Positions 10,635-18,716 of a stretch of 26,326 bases of DNA are shown here, piece after piece; position 1 is the stretch's first letter; each line of letters begins with the position of its first letter. Origin of the DNA: DCFW01 sp963790715. Lineage in GTDB: Bacteria > Bacteroidota > Bacteroidia > Bacteroidales > Bacteroidaceae. The stretch covers positions 1 through 26,326 of the forward strand of contig CAWBPN010000003.1 in the NCBI GenBank assembly GCA_963790715.1, given 5' to 3'. The translations under genes were made by a program, and so were the position numbers. The notes under the pieces were generated by a model. It searched no databases and was not told the DNA's origin. It worked only from the letters and a program-made list of their open reading frames with translations.

Positions 10635-12785
10635 CTATGCCAATGTAAAATCCAATTGTTTCTTGTCAAGGTTAGCTCTGGCTACTTTGATAGTAATCGG
10701 ATCACCAAGATTATAAATGTGTTTGCCACGTCGCCCGCGAAGGCAATAATTCTTTTCATCAAACTCATAATAATCATCATCCAAATCGCGAATTGGTATC
10801 ATTCCTTCGCACTTATTTTCGTTAATCTCAACATATAAGCCCCACTCAGTGACGCCTGAAATCACGCCATCGTAAACCTGTCCAAGCCGTTCGCCCATAA
10901 ATTCGACCTGCTTATATTTGACAGATGAACGTTCGGCATTAGCTGCAATTTGTTCCATTTCAGAACAGTGTTCACAAAGCTCTTCATATTTCGATTGCAT
11001 AACCGATCGACCGCCATCCATATATTTTGTCAGCAAACGATGAACCATTACATCCGGATACCGGCGGATAGGAGAAGTGAAATGCGTATAATAATCAAAG
11101 GCCAAGCCATAATGACCTACATTTTCAGTACTGTAGCGCGCCTTCTGCATTGCCCTTATTGAAACAGTCTCAACCAGATTTTCTTCTTTCTTACCTTGTA
11201 TATCATCCAATAAGTGATTAATTGATTTTGATACATCTTCTTTAGTCCCAGATGTTCGAATCTTGTAACCGAATCGAGCTATAAACTGTGATAAGTTTTC
11301 AAGTTTCTCAGGATCAGGTAACTCATGAATTCGATAAGGAAATACTTTGGCCTTCTTACCGTTTGGTACCTTACCTACATATTCAGCCACCGTGCGATTG
11401 GCAAGAAGCATAAACTCCTCAACCAATTTGTTGGCATCTTTAGACACTTTAAAAGTAACGCCCAACGGTTTGCCTTTATCGTCAAGGTTGAATTTCACCT
11501 CATAACGGTCAAAGTTTATAGCACCGGCTTTAAAGCGTTTTTCCCGCAATATCTTTGCCAGTTTGTCCATCTTGCACAATTCATCTGCATAATCTCCCTG
11601 TTTAGTTTCCAATCGTTCCTGAGCTTCGTCATAAGTGAAGCGGCGATTACTTTTAATCACCGTATGCCGAATGCGATAATTAGAAACTTCAGCCTTATCG
11701 TTGATAGTAAATATAACAGAAAAAGCCAACTTCTCTTCATCAGGGCGCAACGAACAAATAAAGTTACATAAACGTTCGGGAAGCATCGGTATGGTTCTGT
11801 CAACCAAATAAACCGAAGTGGCACGCTTTTCAGCTTCATGGTCAATGATGTCGCCTTCTTTCACATAATGACTTACATCTGCGATATGTATGCCTATTTC
11901 GTATAATCCTGTCTTCAATTCTTTTATCGAGAGGGCGTCGTCAAAATCCTTGGCATCATCCGGGTCAATGGTAAAGGTGGTTACATCACGCAAATCTTCA
12001 CGTTTACCAATCTCCTCCTTACTAATCTCAGCAGGAATCTTTTCAGCTGCCTTCTCAACACTTTCAGGATAATCATACGGCAATCCATATTCAGCAAGGA
12101 TAGCATGCATCTCAGTGTCATTCTCGCCAGATTTACCTAACAGTTCCAATATTTCTCCGATAGGGTTCTTAGCCTTGTCAGGCCATTCAACTATCTTAAC
12201 CAAAGCTTTTTCACCATCTTGTCCGCCCTTCAAACTGGAGTAAGGAATGAAAATATCATTTGCCAATGTCCTGTTTTCAGTAACAAGAAAGGCATAATGC
12301 TTCTCTTTCGACACATCCAAAGTACCAATATACGTGTTATCTGCCTTTTCCAATACTTCAATTACTTCGCCTTCAGGCGTATGTCCTTGTCGTTTGGCAT
12401 AGAACATTATCTTCACCTTATCGCCGTTCATAGCGTGCATCGAATTACGTTCGGCGATAAAAATAGGTTCACCGCCATCTTCCGGCAGAAATGAGTTTTT
12501 GCCGTTACTTTTACGATGAAAAGTGCCGACCACTTCCACGCCGTGATTTACAAGTTTATACTTATTATCCGTTTCAGACAGATAGCCGTCATTAACAAGC
12601 CCCGTCAATATCGAAATACACAACATCTTCACCGGATGAGTAAACAACCGAAGAGATGAAAAAATATATTTAAGTCCTAATACTTCGTCGCGCTTAGTAT
12701 TAAATAAATCCAACAATCTTTCTACCAATTGGGCCTTGGTCAATCTCTTTTTCCCCGCAGCTTTTTCTTTTATATTCTTAATCAT
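10635..12785 (-). CDS. rnr: Ribonuclease R (RNase II/R family 3'-5' exoribonuclease)
   Basis: A 716-aa exoribonuclease that degrades structured RNA. Domains in order: an N-terminal basic and winged-helix-like region (1-90), cold-shock/OB folds (about 85-220), the RNB catalytic domain (about 265-590) and an S1 domain (about 635-715). The catalytic metal-binding motif TIDPDDAKDFDDALS is at 272-286 with Asp275, Asp281 and neighbours. THFTSPIRRYPDVMVHRLL is the conserved RNB C-terminal motif. Length fits RNase R rather than the shorter RNase II. It is the first gene of an rnr-kup pair. Confidence 0.96.
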   Translation of the reverse strand: MIKNIKEKAAGKKRLTKAQLVERLLDLFNTKRDEVLGLKYIFSSLRLFTHPVKMLCISILTGLVNDGYLSETDNKYKLVNHGVEVVGTFHRKSNGKNSFLPEDGGEPIFIAERNSMHAMNGDKVKIMFYAKRQGHTPEGEVIEVLEKADNTYIGTLDVSKEKHYAFLVTENRTLANDIFIPYSSLKGGQDGEKALVKIVEWPDKAKNPIGEILELLGKSGENDTEMHAILAEYGLPYDYPESVEKAAEKIPAEISKEEIGKREDLRDVTTFTIDPDDAKDFDDALSIKELKTGLYEIGIHIADVSHYVKEGDIIDHEAEKRATSVYLVDRTIPMLPERLCNFICSLRPDEEKLAFSVIFTINDKAEVSNYRIRHTVIKSNRRFTYDEAQERLETKQGDYADELCKMDKLAKILREKRFKAGAINFDRYEVKFNLDDKGKPLGVTFKVSKDANKLVEEFMLLANRTVAEYVGKVPNGKKAKVFPYRIHELPDPEKLENLSQFIARFGYKIRTSGTKEDVSKSINHLLDDIQGKKEENLVETVSIRAMQKARYSTENVGHYGLAFDYYTHFTSPIRRYPDVMVHRLLTKYMDGGRSVMQSKYEELCEHCSEMEQIAANAERSSVKYKQVEFMGERLGQVYDGVISGVTEWGLYVEINENKCEGMIPIRDLDDDYYEFDEKNYCLRGRRGKHIYNLGDPITIKVARANLDKKQLDFTLA

Positions 12786-12813
12786 GACTATGTTGATTAA
12801 ACATTTCTAAGTG

Positions 12814-12821
12814 CAAACTTA
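12814..12821 (-). promoter_or_regulatory. -7 box of the rnr-kup promoter
   Basis: Read on the minus strand this is TAAGTTTG, matching TAnnTTTG, 28 bp upstream of the rnr ATG. No clear TTTG is present at the -33 position. It lies in the divergent region with the CDF transporter gene. Confidence 0.6.
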
Positions 12822-12916
12822 CACATTTAAAAACAATAGTAGGTGTAAATGATAATAAAATTGAAATAAATCTCACGTTTTCTGTATTTTCGTAAGATAT
12901 AATTTAATGAAAGACT

Positions 12917-12924
12917 TATATTTG
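12917..12924 (+). promoter_or_regulatory. -7 box of the CDF-SDR-PAP2 operon promoter
   Basis: TATATTTG matches TAnnTTTG and lies 22 bp upstream of the ATG at 12947. The -33 region is not a convincing TTTG. Confidence 0.65.
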
Positions 12925-12946
12925 CAGACTAAAATAAAATGTTTTT

Positions 12947-13864
12947 ATGACAGAAAATAATCTGAAACGTGAAAAACGGGTTTACAGCATCACCATAATA
13001 GGAAGCATCAGCGATATGTTGCTTGTTGCACTGAAATTTGCAGCAGGAATCATAGGTCACAGTAATGCCATGATAGCCGAAGCCGTTCATTCATTATCCG
13101 ATTTTATTACAGATGTTATTGTACTGATTTTTGTAAAGCTATCCAATAAACCTCAAGACAAAAACCACGATTACGGGCATGGAAAATTCGAAACGCTGGC
13201 AACGGCAATAGTAGGTATTCTGTTGTTTGCCGTCGGCGTAATGATTGCTTACAAAAACATCATAAACATCTACGAGTGGTTCCATGGCATTCATCATCCT
13301 TCGCCGGGAATTATAGCGCTTTATATGGCTGTCGTCTCCATTATTATAAAAGAAATTTTATATAGAACCACCAATAAGGTGGGCGTCGAATGTGATTCAC
13401 ATGTTGCATTGGCCAACGCTCTGCATCACCGAAGCGACGCATTAACGTCGACAGGTACCCTTGTCGGTATCGGCGGTGCTATACTTTTAGGCAACCGTTG
13501 GGGGATACTCGATCCGTTGGCTGCTGTGGTTGTAAGCATTTATATAATAAAAATATCCGTCAAGCTCTTGGTTCCAAGCATGGGTGAATTGCTTGATGAA
13601 TCCCTACCCGACTCTGTGGAACAGGACATAAGGCGAATAGCATGCGAATCGGACGGAGTGGCCGACCCGCACAATATGCGCACCCGCCGCGTGGGCAGTC
13701 ATTATGCCATTGAATTGCACATACGCATGGACGGCAGAATAGCCCTGCAAAATGCCCATCACACGGCAACAGAGATTGAGAACCGTATCAAGGCTAAATA
13801 TGGAGAAGGCACATACGTAACAATACATGTGGAACCTTTAGATGAAGAAGATGGAAACGAATAA
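12947..13864 (+). CDS. Cation diffusion facilitator family transporter (divalent metal efflux)
   Basis: A 305-aa inner-membrane CDF protein, FieF/ZitB-like, which exchanges Zn2+, Fe2+ or similar ions for protons. The two paired metal-site motifs are HSLSDFITD (48-56: His48, Asp52) in helix 2 and HHRSDALTS (160-168: His160, Asp164) in helix 5. A conserved DKNHDYGHGKFE segment (71-82) lies between helices 2 and 3. About six transmembrane segments precede a cytosolic C-terminal domain of about 90 residues. The metal cannot be read from sequence. Its last 23 nt overlap the next gene, so it is the first gene of an operon with SDR and PAP2 genes of apparently unrelated function. Confidence 0.93.
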   Translation: MTENNLKREKRVYSITIIGSISDMLLVALKFAAGIIGHSNAMIAEAVHSLSDFITDVIVLIFVKLSNKPQDKNHDYGHGKFETLATAIVGILLFAVGVMIAYKNIINIYEWFHGIHHPSPGIIALYMAVVSIIIKEILYRTTNKVGVECDSHVALANALHHRSDALTSTGTLVGIGGAILLGNRWGILDPLAAVVVSIYIIKISVKLLVPSMGELLDESLPDSVEQDIRRIACESDGVADPHNMRTRRVGSHYAIELHIRMDGRIALQNAHHTATEIENRIKAKYGEGTYVTIHVEPLDEEDGNE

Positions 13865-14867
13865 AAAAATATTAATTACCGGCGCAAGCGGTTTCATCGG
13901 ACACGCGCTTGTGAAAGAAATGATTAATCGCGGTTACGAGACGTGGGGAGGAGTGCGTGCGTCAAGCAAGACAATCGATTTGGAGCGAATGGGAGCACGC
14001 ATCATCGTGCTGACATGCGAAAAGAAAACAAGATTAACCGAAGAGCTAAATGTATTTAAAAACACCAACGGCAAATGGAACTACATCATTCATGCGGCAG
14101 GAGTAACCAAATGTATGGATTCGCGCGACTTTATGAAAGTCAACTACGTAAACACACGTAATTTTATCGAGGCATTACTGTCAAATGACATGAAACCAGA
14201 TAAATTCGTATATCTCAGCTCATTAAGTATCTTCGGCGCTTTACACGAAGACAGCAAAACACCTATAAGCGAAGCCGATACGCCGCAACCCAACACTGCA
14301 TACGGGCGCAGCAAGCTGCGTGCCGAACAATACATACGCAACATTCCCGACTTTCCATATATAATTTTGCGCCCTACCGGTGTTTACGGCCCGCGCGAAA
14401 AAGACTACTACATGATGGCCAAAAGCATCAAACAGCATGTCGATTTCTCTGTCGGCTACAAACCACAGTGCATCACCTTCATATACGTGCAGGATGTAGT
14501 ACAGGCGGCACGTCTGAGCATAGAAAGCAACATCGTGAAGCGTGAATATTTTATCAGCGACGATAAAGAGTATTCAAGCCGTAATTTTTCAGATTTAATA
14601 CAAAAAGAAATGAACATAAAATGGGTATTACACATCAAAAGCCCATTATTTATTTTAAAAATAGTATCTTTGTGCGCGGAATTCTTATCATCAATAACGG
14701 GACAGCCCAGTACATTGAATAGAGATAAATACAAAATAATGAAACAACGCAATTGGCGATGCGACATTTCACCTATCAAAAATGAATTGGGATATAAGCC
14801 TGAATATGATTTAAGAAGCGGAGTGAAACAAACAATAGAATGGTATAAGAAGCATCAATGGCTTTAG
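13842..14867 (+). CDS. Extended SDR, NAD(P)-dependent epimerase/dehydratase/reductase
   Basis: A 341-aa extended short-chain dehydrogenase/reductase. The Rossmann motif TGASGFIG (13-20, GxxGxxG) and the catalytic YGRSK (Tyr154, Lys158) with an upstream SS pair (126-127) are intact, as is the LRPTGVYGPRE segment. The substrate is not readable from motifs. Extended SDRs of this type in Bacteroides include a 3-ketosphinganine reductase (locus BT_0972); with a PAP2/Aur1-like gene directly downstream, a lipid role is an attractive but unproven guess. It overlaps the CDF gene by 23 nt (14 nt if the second ATG at 13851 is used) and the next gene by 10 nt, so translation is coupled throughout. Confidence 0.9.
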   Translation: MKKMETNKKILITGASGFIGHALVKEMINRGYETWGGVRASSKTIDLERMGARIIVLTCEKKTRLTEELNVFKNTNGKWNYIIHAAGVTKCMDSRDFMKVNYVNTRNFIEALLSNDMKPDKFVYLSSLSIFGALHEDSKTPISEADTPQPNTAYGRSKLRAEQYIRNIPDFPYIILRPTGVYGPREKDYYMMAKSIKQHVDFSVGYKPQCITFIYVQDVVQAARLSIESNIVKREYFISDDKEYSSRNFSDLIQKEMNIKWVLHIKSPLFILKIVSLCAEFLSSITGQPSTLNRDKYKIMKQRNWRCDISPIKNELGYKPEYDLRSGVKQTIEWYKKHQWL

Positions 14868-15853
14868 ATTATTTATTTAAGAAGATAGAAGCCCCCAACG
14901 GGCTGTTTGCGGTCGAAAAGATAAATTTGATATATAACTTGTTTACCACCATACTTATCGTAATTCTTTACGACCGTATGGGGCATCCAAGTATTATGCT
15001 CACCGACCGGTTAATGATTGTAGTCATGACTTTCGGGCTTATGTTTCTGTATCGAATTTACCCTTGCAGGATGACTACGTTTATACGTGTGGCGGTGCAG
15101 ATGGCATTACTCTCATATTGGTATCCCGATACATTCGAATTCAACCGTCTATTCATAAATCTGGATTTTGTATTTGCTCATTGCGATCAATTCCTTTTCG
15201 GTTGCCAACCGGCAGCACTATTCAGCCAGAGGTTCCCCAGCAAGTGGGTAAGCGAATTCCTCAACTTGGGTTATTTCTCATATTTTCTTATGATTGCCAC
15301 CGTAGGTGTTGTATATTTCATCAAAAGATTCGATTTGTTTGAGAAATGGTCATTCATCGTTTGCATGTCATTTTTCGTCTACTATATCATTTTCATATTT
15401 GTTCCCGTAGCCGGTCCGCAATTCTATTATCCTGCCATAGGAATGGAAAACCTCACGGCAGGTATATTTCCGCATATCGGAGACTATTTCAATCACAACT
15501 TCATGTTGTTGCCCAACCCTGGAACAAACGACGGCTTCTTCTACCATTTGGTAGAGACAAGTCAAAAAATCGGAGAACGACCAACAGCGGCATTCCCCAG
15601 CTCACACGTGGCAATAAGCACAATTCTGATGATATTGGCAGGGAAAATCAGTCACAAATTCCAAAGCTTTTTATTCCCGTTTTATGTACTATTATGCTTT
15701 GCCACAGTTTACATCCAAGCGCACTACGTCACAGATGTAATCGTAGGCTTTTTCTCTTCATTCCTTGTATTCTTCCTATCGCAGTGGGTATATCGCAAAT
15801 GGTTCGCCACATCAATGAGTAGCGAGTGGAAGGGAGAAGAAAAAACAGCATAA
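14858..15853 (+). CDS. PAP2-superfamily membrane phosphatase/phosphotransferase, Aur1-like
   Basis: A 331-aa integral membrane protein with about six hydrophobic segments. The three phosphatase signature blocks are present: KIGERP (237-242, KxxxxxxRP type with a short spacing), PSSH (247-250) and AHYVTDVIVG (288-297, His289 and Asp293). The central LFGCQPAALF and YFSYF segments resemble the Aur1/inositol-phosphorylceramide synthase branch (PAP2_3) rather than small lipid phosphatases; this is judgement by eye. Such enzymes move phosphate headgroups on lipids at the outer face of the inner membrane. It is the last gene of the CDF-SDR-PAP2 operon. A simple phosphatidate or undecaprenyl-pyrophosphate phosphatase is the main alternative. 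Confidence 0.85.
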   Translation: MALDYLFKKIEAPNGLFAVEKINLIYNLFTTILIVILYDRMGHPSIMLTDRLMIVVMTFGLMFLYRIYPCRMTTFIRVAVQMALLSYWYPDTFEFNRLFINLDFVFAHCDQFLFGCQPAALFSQRFPSKWVSEFLNLGYFSYFLMIATVGVVYFIKRFDLFEKWSFIVCMSFFVYYIIFIFVPVAGPQFYYPAIGMENLTAGIFPHIGDYFNHNFMLLPNPGTNDGFFYHLVETSQKIGERPTAAFPSSHVAISTILMILAGKISHKFQSFLFPFYVLLCFATVYIQAHYVTDVIVGFFSSFLVFFLSQWVYRKWFATSMSSEWKGEEKTA

Positions 15854-15857
15854 AAAA

Positions 15858-15894
15858 GTTAGTACAGGGTTATCGAATGTTAGTAAAATGATCC
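15858..15894 (+). repeat. Partly decayed copy of the GTTAK operator array
   Basis: GTTAG (15858), GTTAT (15869) and GTTAG (15879) are followed by GATCC (15890) in place of the fourth unit. The steps are 11, 10 and 11 bp, exactly as in the array at 16293-16329. Over the 38-bp block starting at 15856 the two copies agree at 29 of 38 positions by hand count. No -7 box abuts this copy. Confidence 0.7.
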
Positions 15895-15996
15895 CAATAT
15901 TAATATCAAAATAGTTAGAGTGGATTGTTGGCAATGGATAAATAAATTTGGACAATAGTTTGATCTCAGTTTCAGAAATGTGGTAAAAGTCATGTA

Positions 15997-16023
15997 GGGC
16001 TGAACCCGAAATGAATTCAGCCC
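15997..16023 (+). terminator. Possible terminator of the CDF-SDR-PAP2 operon
   Basis: A perfect 8-bp stem, GGGCTGAA with TTCAGCCC, encloses an 11-nt loop and is followed by only a short ATTTTG run. It is the only GC-rich hairpin downstream of the PAP2 gene (143 nt after its stop). The weak T-run makes termination uncertain. Confidence 0.45.
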
Positions 16024-16292
16024 ATTTTGTCGGTAAAAGAACTATTACCTGACACTCATATTATTATGTAAACTTAGTATTTGCAATATTCATCGCCATA
16101 TACAACTGCATGTCGTTTGTATTAATAGAAAATATATCTAAGATATCCTTTTATTCTAACACACAACCACCACCCACCAAAGATGTTTACTTGCTCTTTA
16201 TGAGTTAAATTTTTAATTACTACTTTATTCATCGTATTTTACAATTTAATTTGTTATTGGTACAAATATAATGAGAACAAATTTTACAAAAA

Positions 16293-16337
16293 GTTAGCTT
16301 GTAGTTATTGATAGTTAGTAAAATGTTATTACTTTTG
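16293..16337 (+). promoter_or_regulatory. Promoter of the two-component system with a four-unit GTTAK direct-repeat operator
   Basis: GTTAG (16293), GTTAT (16304), GTTAG (16314) and GTTAT (16325) are spaced 11, 10 and 11 bp apart, one unit per helical turn. The last unit directly abuts the -7 box TACTTTTG (16330-16337). A partial -33 box ATTG (16307-16310) at 19 bp spacing falls inside the array. Phased direct repeats are the usual binding pattern of OmpR-family regulators, and one is encoded in the operon that follows. Binding is inferred, and the sign of regulation cannot be read. Confidence 0.75.
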
Positions 16338-16353
16338 TAGAAAAGCGACAAAA

Positions 16354-17727
16354 ATGCATCACTCTATAGAAAATAAATTAAACATATATAAAGCAATATC
16401 AATCATCGGGCTTATCATGATTGCATTATTACAATCTATTTGGGTTTATAATACTTACTCTTTGTTGGAAAATGAGTTGAGGAACAAGATAAATAAGATC
16501 TTTTATTCATCAATAAATGACGAAGTATATATCCGTTTTAATAAAAGGACATTTAATACACCTGTAATAGTCGCTGATTGTAAAAGCCCTAATGACATGA
16601 AAGATAAAAATGGTGTTGAAATTATGATGTTGGACTTTTTGGAAAAGAAACTACACTTGCCTATATCTATGCAAACTTTGGATTCTGCCTATTCAGCTTC
16701 ATTAAAAAAAGAAGGAATAGAATGCCCGTATAAACTACAAAAAATTAATCCAAAGACACAAAAGGTTTTTAGTTTAATAAGACCAAACTTGCATTCTTTG
16801 TCTGAGATTAAAACAACGGTGGTACCTATCCGCAAAGATAAAAGTTTAGCTGTTCAAGCTGTAATAATGTCACCTTACAAAATCATCTTTGAGCACATGG
16901 CTCTCCTATTGGTAGGTACAGTTCTCCTCTTCATTTTAGTAATTTACTGCATTGCCTACCAAATACAGATTATTATTCGCCAAAACAAAATAAGCAGATT
17001 AAGAGAAGACTTTTCTTATGCTATGATTCACGATATGAAGACACCTATCAACACCATTATTATCGGTACTAGAATCCTTCACAGCGGGAGATTGGGAAAT
17101 AAACCTGAGAAAAAAGAAAAACACTTCAGCATAATCAATGAGGAACTAAAACATTTACTGACTTTAATAAATCAAATTCTTACCATATCAAAATTGGAGA
17201 ATGGGAAATTGGAATTGAACAAGCAAAGCATTCCTTTGCAACCGATGATAGACAGTATGGTCGAAACTTTTAAAGTGAAAGCAGGCAAAAACATATCATT
17301 TAATATCAACCTGGAAGCCGATAACGTTTATGCAGATAAAGAATATCTGAAAGAAGCTCTTGAAAACTTAATCGACAATGCATTGAAATATTCAAAAAGC
17401 GAAGGAGTTAGTATTGATATATCGTCGACAAATGATGAAGTAATAGGATGTACCACTATTCATGTCAAAGACAACGGCTTGGGCATGACAGAAGACGATC
17501 AGAAAATTATCTTCGACAAATTTGAACGAGCCTCAGCAGTGAGGCGTACATCAAAAGGCGGAGCCACTGGGTTCGGGTTGGGATTAAATTATGTATATCA
17601 AGTTATGAAAGCCCATGGCGGGAGTGTTGAGGTAAATAGTAAAAAAGGAGAATACAGCGAATTCATACTGTTCTTCCCGAATGAAATAAATAAATCTACA
17701 GAAAATGACAAAATTATTATTAGTTGA
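16354..17727 (+). CDS. Membrane sensor histidine kinase
   Basis: A 457-aa two-component sensor. Transmembrane helix 1 spans about 12-32, a periplasmic sensor region about 33-178, and helix 2 about 180-203; no HAMP domain is obvious. The H-box MIHDMKTPI carries the phosphorylated His226. The ATPase has the N-box LENLIDNALKYS (336-347), DNGLGM (373-378) and GFGLGL (406-411). The periplasmic domain matches nothing I recognise, so the signal is unknown. The ATG at 16354 lies about 16 nt after the -7 box. The 3' end overlaps the response regulator by 23 nt. The architecture resembles RprX-type sensors of Bacteroides, but I do not assign that name. Confidence 0.95.
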   Translation: MHHSIENKLNIYKAISIIGLIMIALLQSIWVYNTYSLLENELRNKINKIFYSSINDEVYIRFNKRTFNTPVIVADCKSPNDMKDKNGVEIMMLDFLEKKLHLPISMQTLDSAYSASLKKEGIECPYKLQKINPKTQKVFSLIRPNLHSLSEIKTTVVPIRKDKSLAVQAVIMSPYKIIFEHMALLLVGTVLLFILVIYCIAYQIQIIIRQNKISRLREDFSYAMIHDMKTPINTIIIGTRILHSGRLGNKPEKKEKHFSIINEELKHLLTLINQILTISKLENGKLELNKQSIPLQPMIDSMVETFKVKAGKNISFNINLEADNVYADKEYLKEALENLIDNALKYSKSEGVSIDISSTNDEVIGCTTIHVKDNGLGMTEDDQKIIFDKFERASAVRRTSKGGATGFGLGLNYVYQVMKAHGGSVEVNSKKGEYSEFILFFPNEINKSTENDKIIIS

Positions 17728-18403
17728 AGACGATGCCAACCTTTGTTATATGCTAAAAAGCGGGTTGGAAGACATGATAGGTGGATATGAAGTAATCACC
17801 GCAAACAATGGAGAAGAAGGATTAACGCAATACAAAGAGCAACATCCCGACATTATTTTAGCAGATATAGAAATGCCGGTAATGAACGGCTTCGATATGG
17901 TGGCGCGTATAAGAGAATCTGATAAAACGGTGCCTATATTGTTTGCCTCGGGACGTAAATCACCCAATGATGTGATTGAAGGATACAAACTGGGAGCCAA
18001 CATTTATATAAAAAAACCATTCATTGCCGAAGAATTGGACGCACACATCAAAGCCATGCTCAAGATGAAAAACGGAGAAAATATGAGCAATGAATCTGAC
18101 ACTCTACAAATAGGACAGTATAAATTCAACCCAGAACAAGACCGACTAAAATGTGAAGACAGAATTATCACCCTAACTGCTCGCGAATCCCAAATACTTG
18201 AGATTTTGGCTAAAAGTGAAGGAGAAGTGGTAAAGCGCGAAACAATAGAGCGCATTTGCTGGGGAGAAGAAAAGGAAGGCGATTTCTACACTTCGCGCAG
18301 CTTGGATGTGTTCATTGCGCATTTACGGGCAATATTCAAGAATGATCCGGACATTAATATCAAAACAATCAAAAAGATTGGATTATCATTGACGGATAAA
18401 TGA
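17705..18403 (+). CDS. OmpR/PhoB-family response regulator
   Basis: A 232-aa regulator. The receiver domain (1-115) has the acidic pair Glu8-Asp9-Asp10, the phosphoacceptor Asp54 in LADIEMP, Ser82 and Lys104 in IKKPF. The C-terminal winged-helix DNA-binding domain (about 133-230) contains LTARESQILEILAK and the recognition-helix segment TSRSLDVFIAHLRAIF typical of OmpR proteins. It overlaps the kinase gene by 23 nt, implying coupled translation and a cognate pair. The nearby phased GTTAK/GTTAT repeats at its own promoter and at two neighbouring genes are candidate binding sites. An RprY-like role is possible but not shown. Confidence 0.95.
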   Translation: MTKLLLVEDDANLCYMLKSGLEDMIGGYEVITANNGEEGLTQYKEQHPDIILADIEMPVMNGFDMVARIRESDKTVPILFASGRKSPNDVIEGYKLGANIYIKKPFIAEELDAHIKAMLKMKNGENMSNESDTLQIGQYKFNPEQDRLKCEDRIITLTARESQILEILAKSEGEVVKRETIERICWGEEKEGDFYTSRSLDVFIAHLRAIFKNDPDINIKTIKKIGLSLTDK

Positions 18404-18593
18404 TTCTCTATCTAAAAACAAATTAATATAATATTGCGATATTTAAAACAACAACTTCGCAGGCGATTTAGGCTAATGCAACTATTTATCCTTTTGCCTC
18501 TATCTTCATATTGTATATCCCTCTTTTTAGTGTTTGTAAAACAATGCCCATGATTATAATGTCTATCTCCTTGCCATTATTCAATATATATAA

Positions 18594-18597
18594 TTAC
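18594..18597 (+). repeat. Left target-site duplication TTAC
   Basis: TTAC immediately precedes the left terminal repeat and is repeated right after the right terminal repeat at 20274-20277. A 4-bp duplication suits IS5-superfamily transposition. Confidence 0.75.
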
Positions 18598-18615
18598 ATA
18601 GGGTTTGCTGAATTA
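18598..18615 (+). repeat. IS left inverted repeat
   Basis: ATAGGGTTTGCTGAATTA pairs with the right end (20256-20273) at 17 of 18 positions. Confidence 0.88.
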
Positions 18616-18665
18616 CCCATATTATATCTATTCGACTGATTATTACCAACTTATGTTGTATTAAT

Positions 18666-18697
18666 TTTGCCTATTTAAGAAAAAAGTTGTAACTTTG
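18666..18697 (+). promoter_or_regulatory. Transposase promoter
   Basis: TTTG (18666-18669), a 20-bp spacer and TAACTTTG (18690-18697) match the Bacteroidota consensus exactly. The -7 box overlaps a potential GTG start at 18699, so transcription begins after that codon and translation must start at the ATG at 18717. Confidence 0.8.
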
Positions 18698-18716
18698 TGT
18701 GTTAAAACGAAGTAAA

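Larger units (their letters stand above)
15854..16353. other. 500-bp regulatory region without a gene
   Basis: I find no credible open frame here. The stretch holds a decayed GTTAK repeat array just after the PAP2 stop (15858-15894), a GC-richer hairpin (15997-16023), an AT-rich middle section with nothing recognised, and the intact GTTAK array plus promoter of the two-component system (16293-16337). The length is large for a Bacteroidota intergenic region and the two arrays bracket it. Confidence 0.75.

Noticed and set aside
15854..16353. A CRISPR array suggested by the repeated GTTAG-type words
   Set aside because: Units are 5 bp with 10-11 bp phasing and there are no spacers of constant length; an operator array explains them.
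18699..18716. GTG start at 18699 for the transposase
   Set aside because: It overlaps the exact-consensus promoter -7 box, so the codon would not be on the mRNA.
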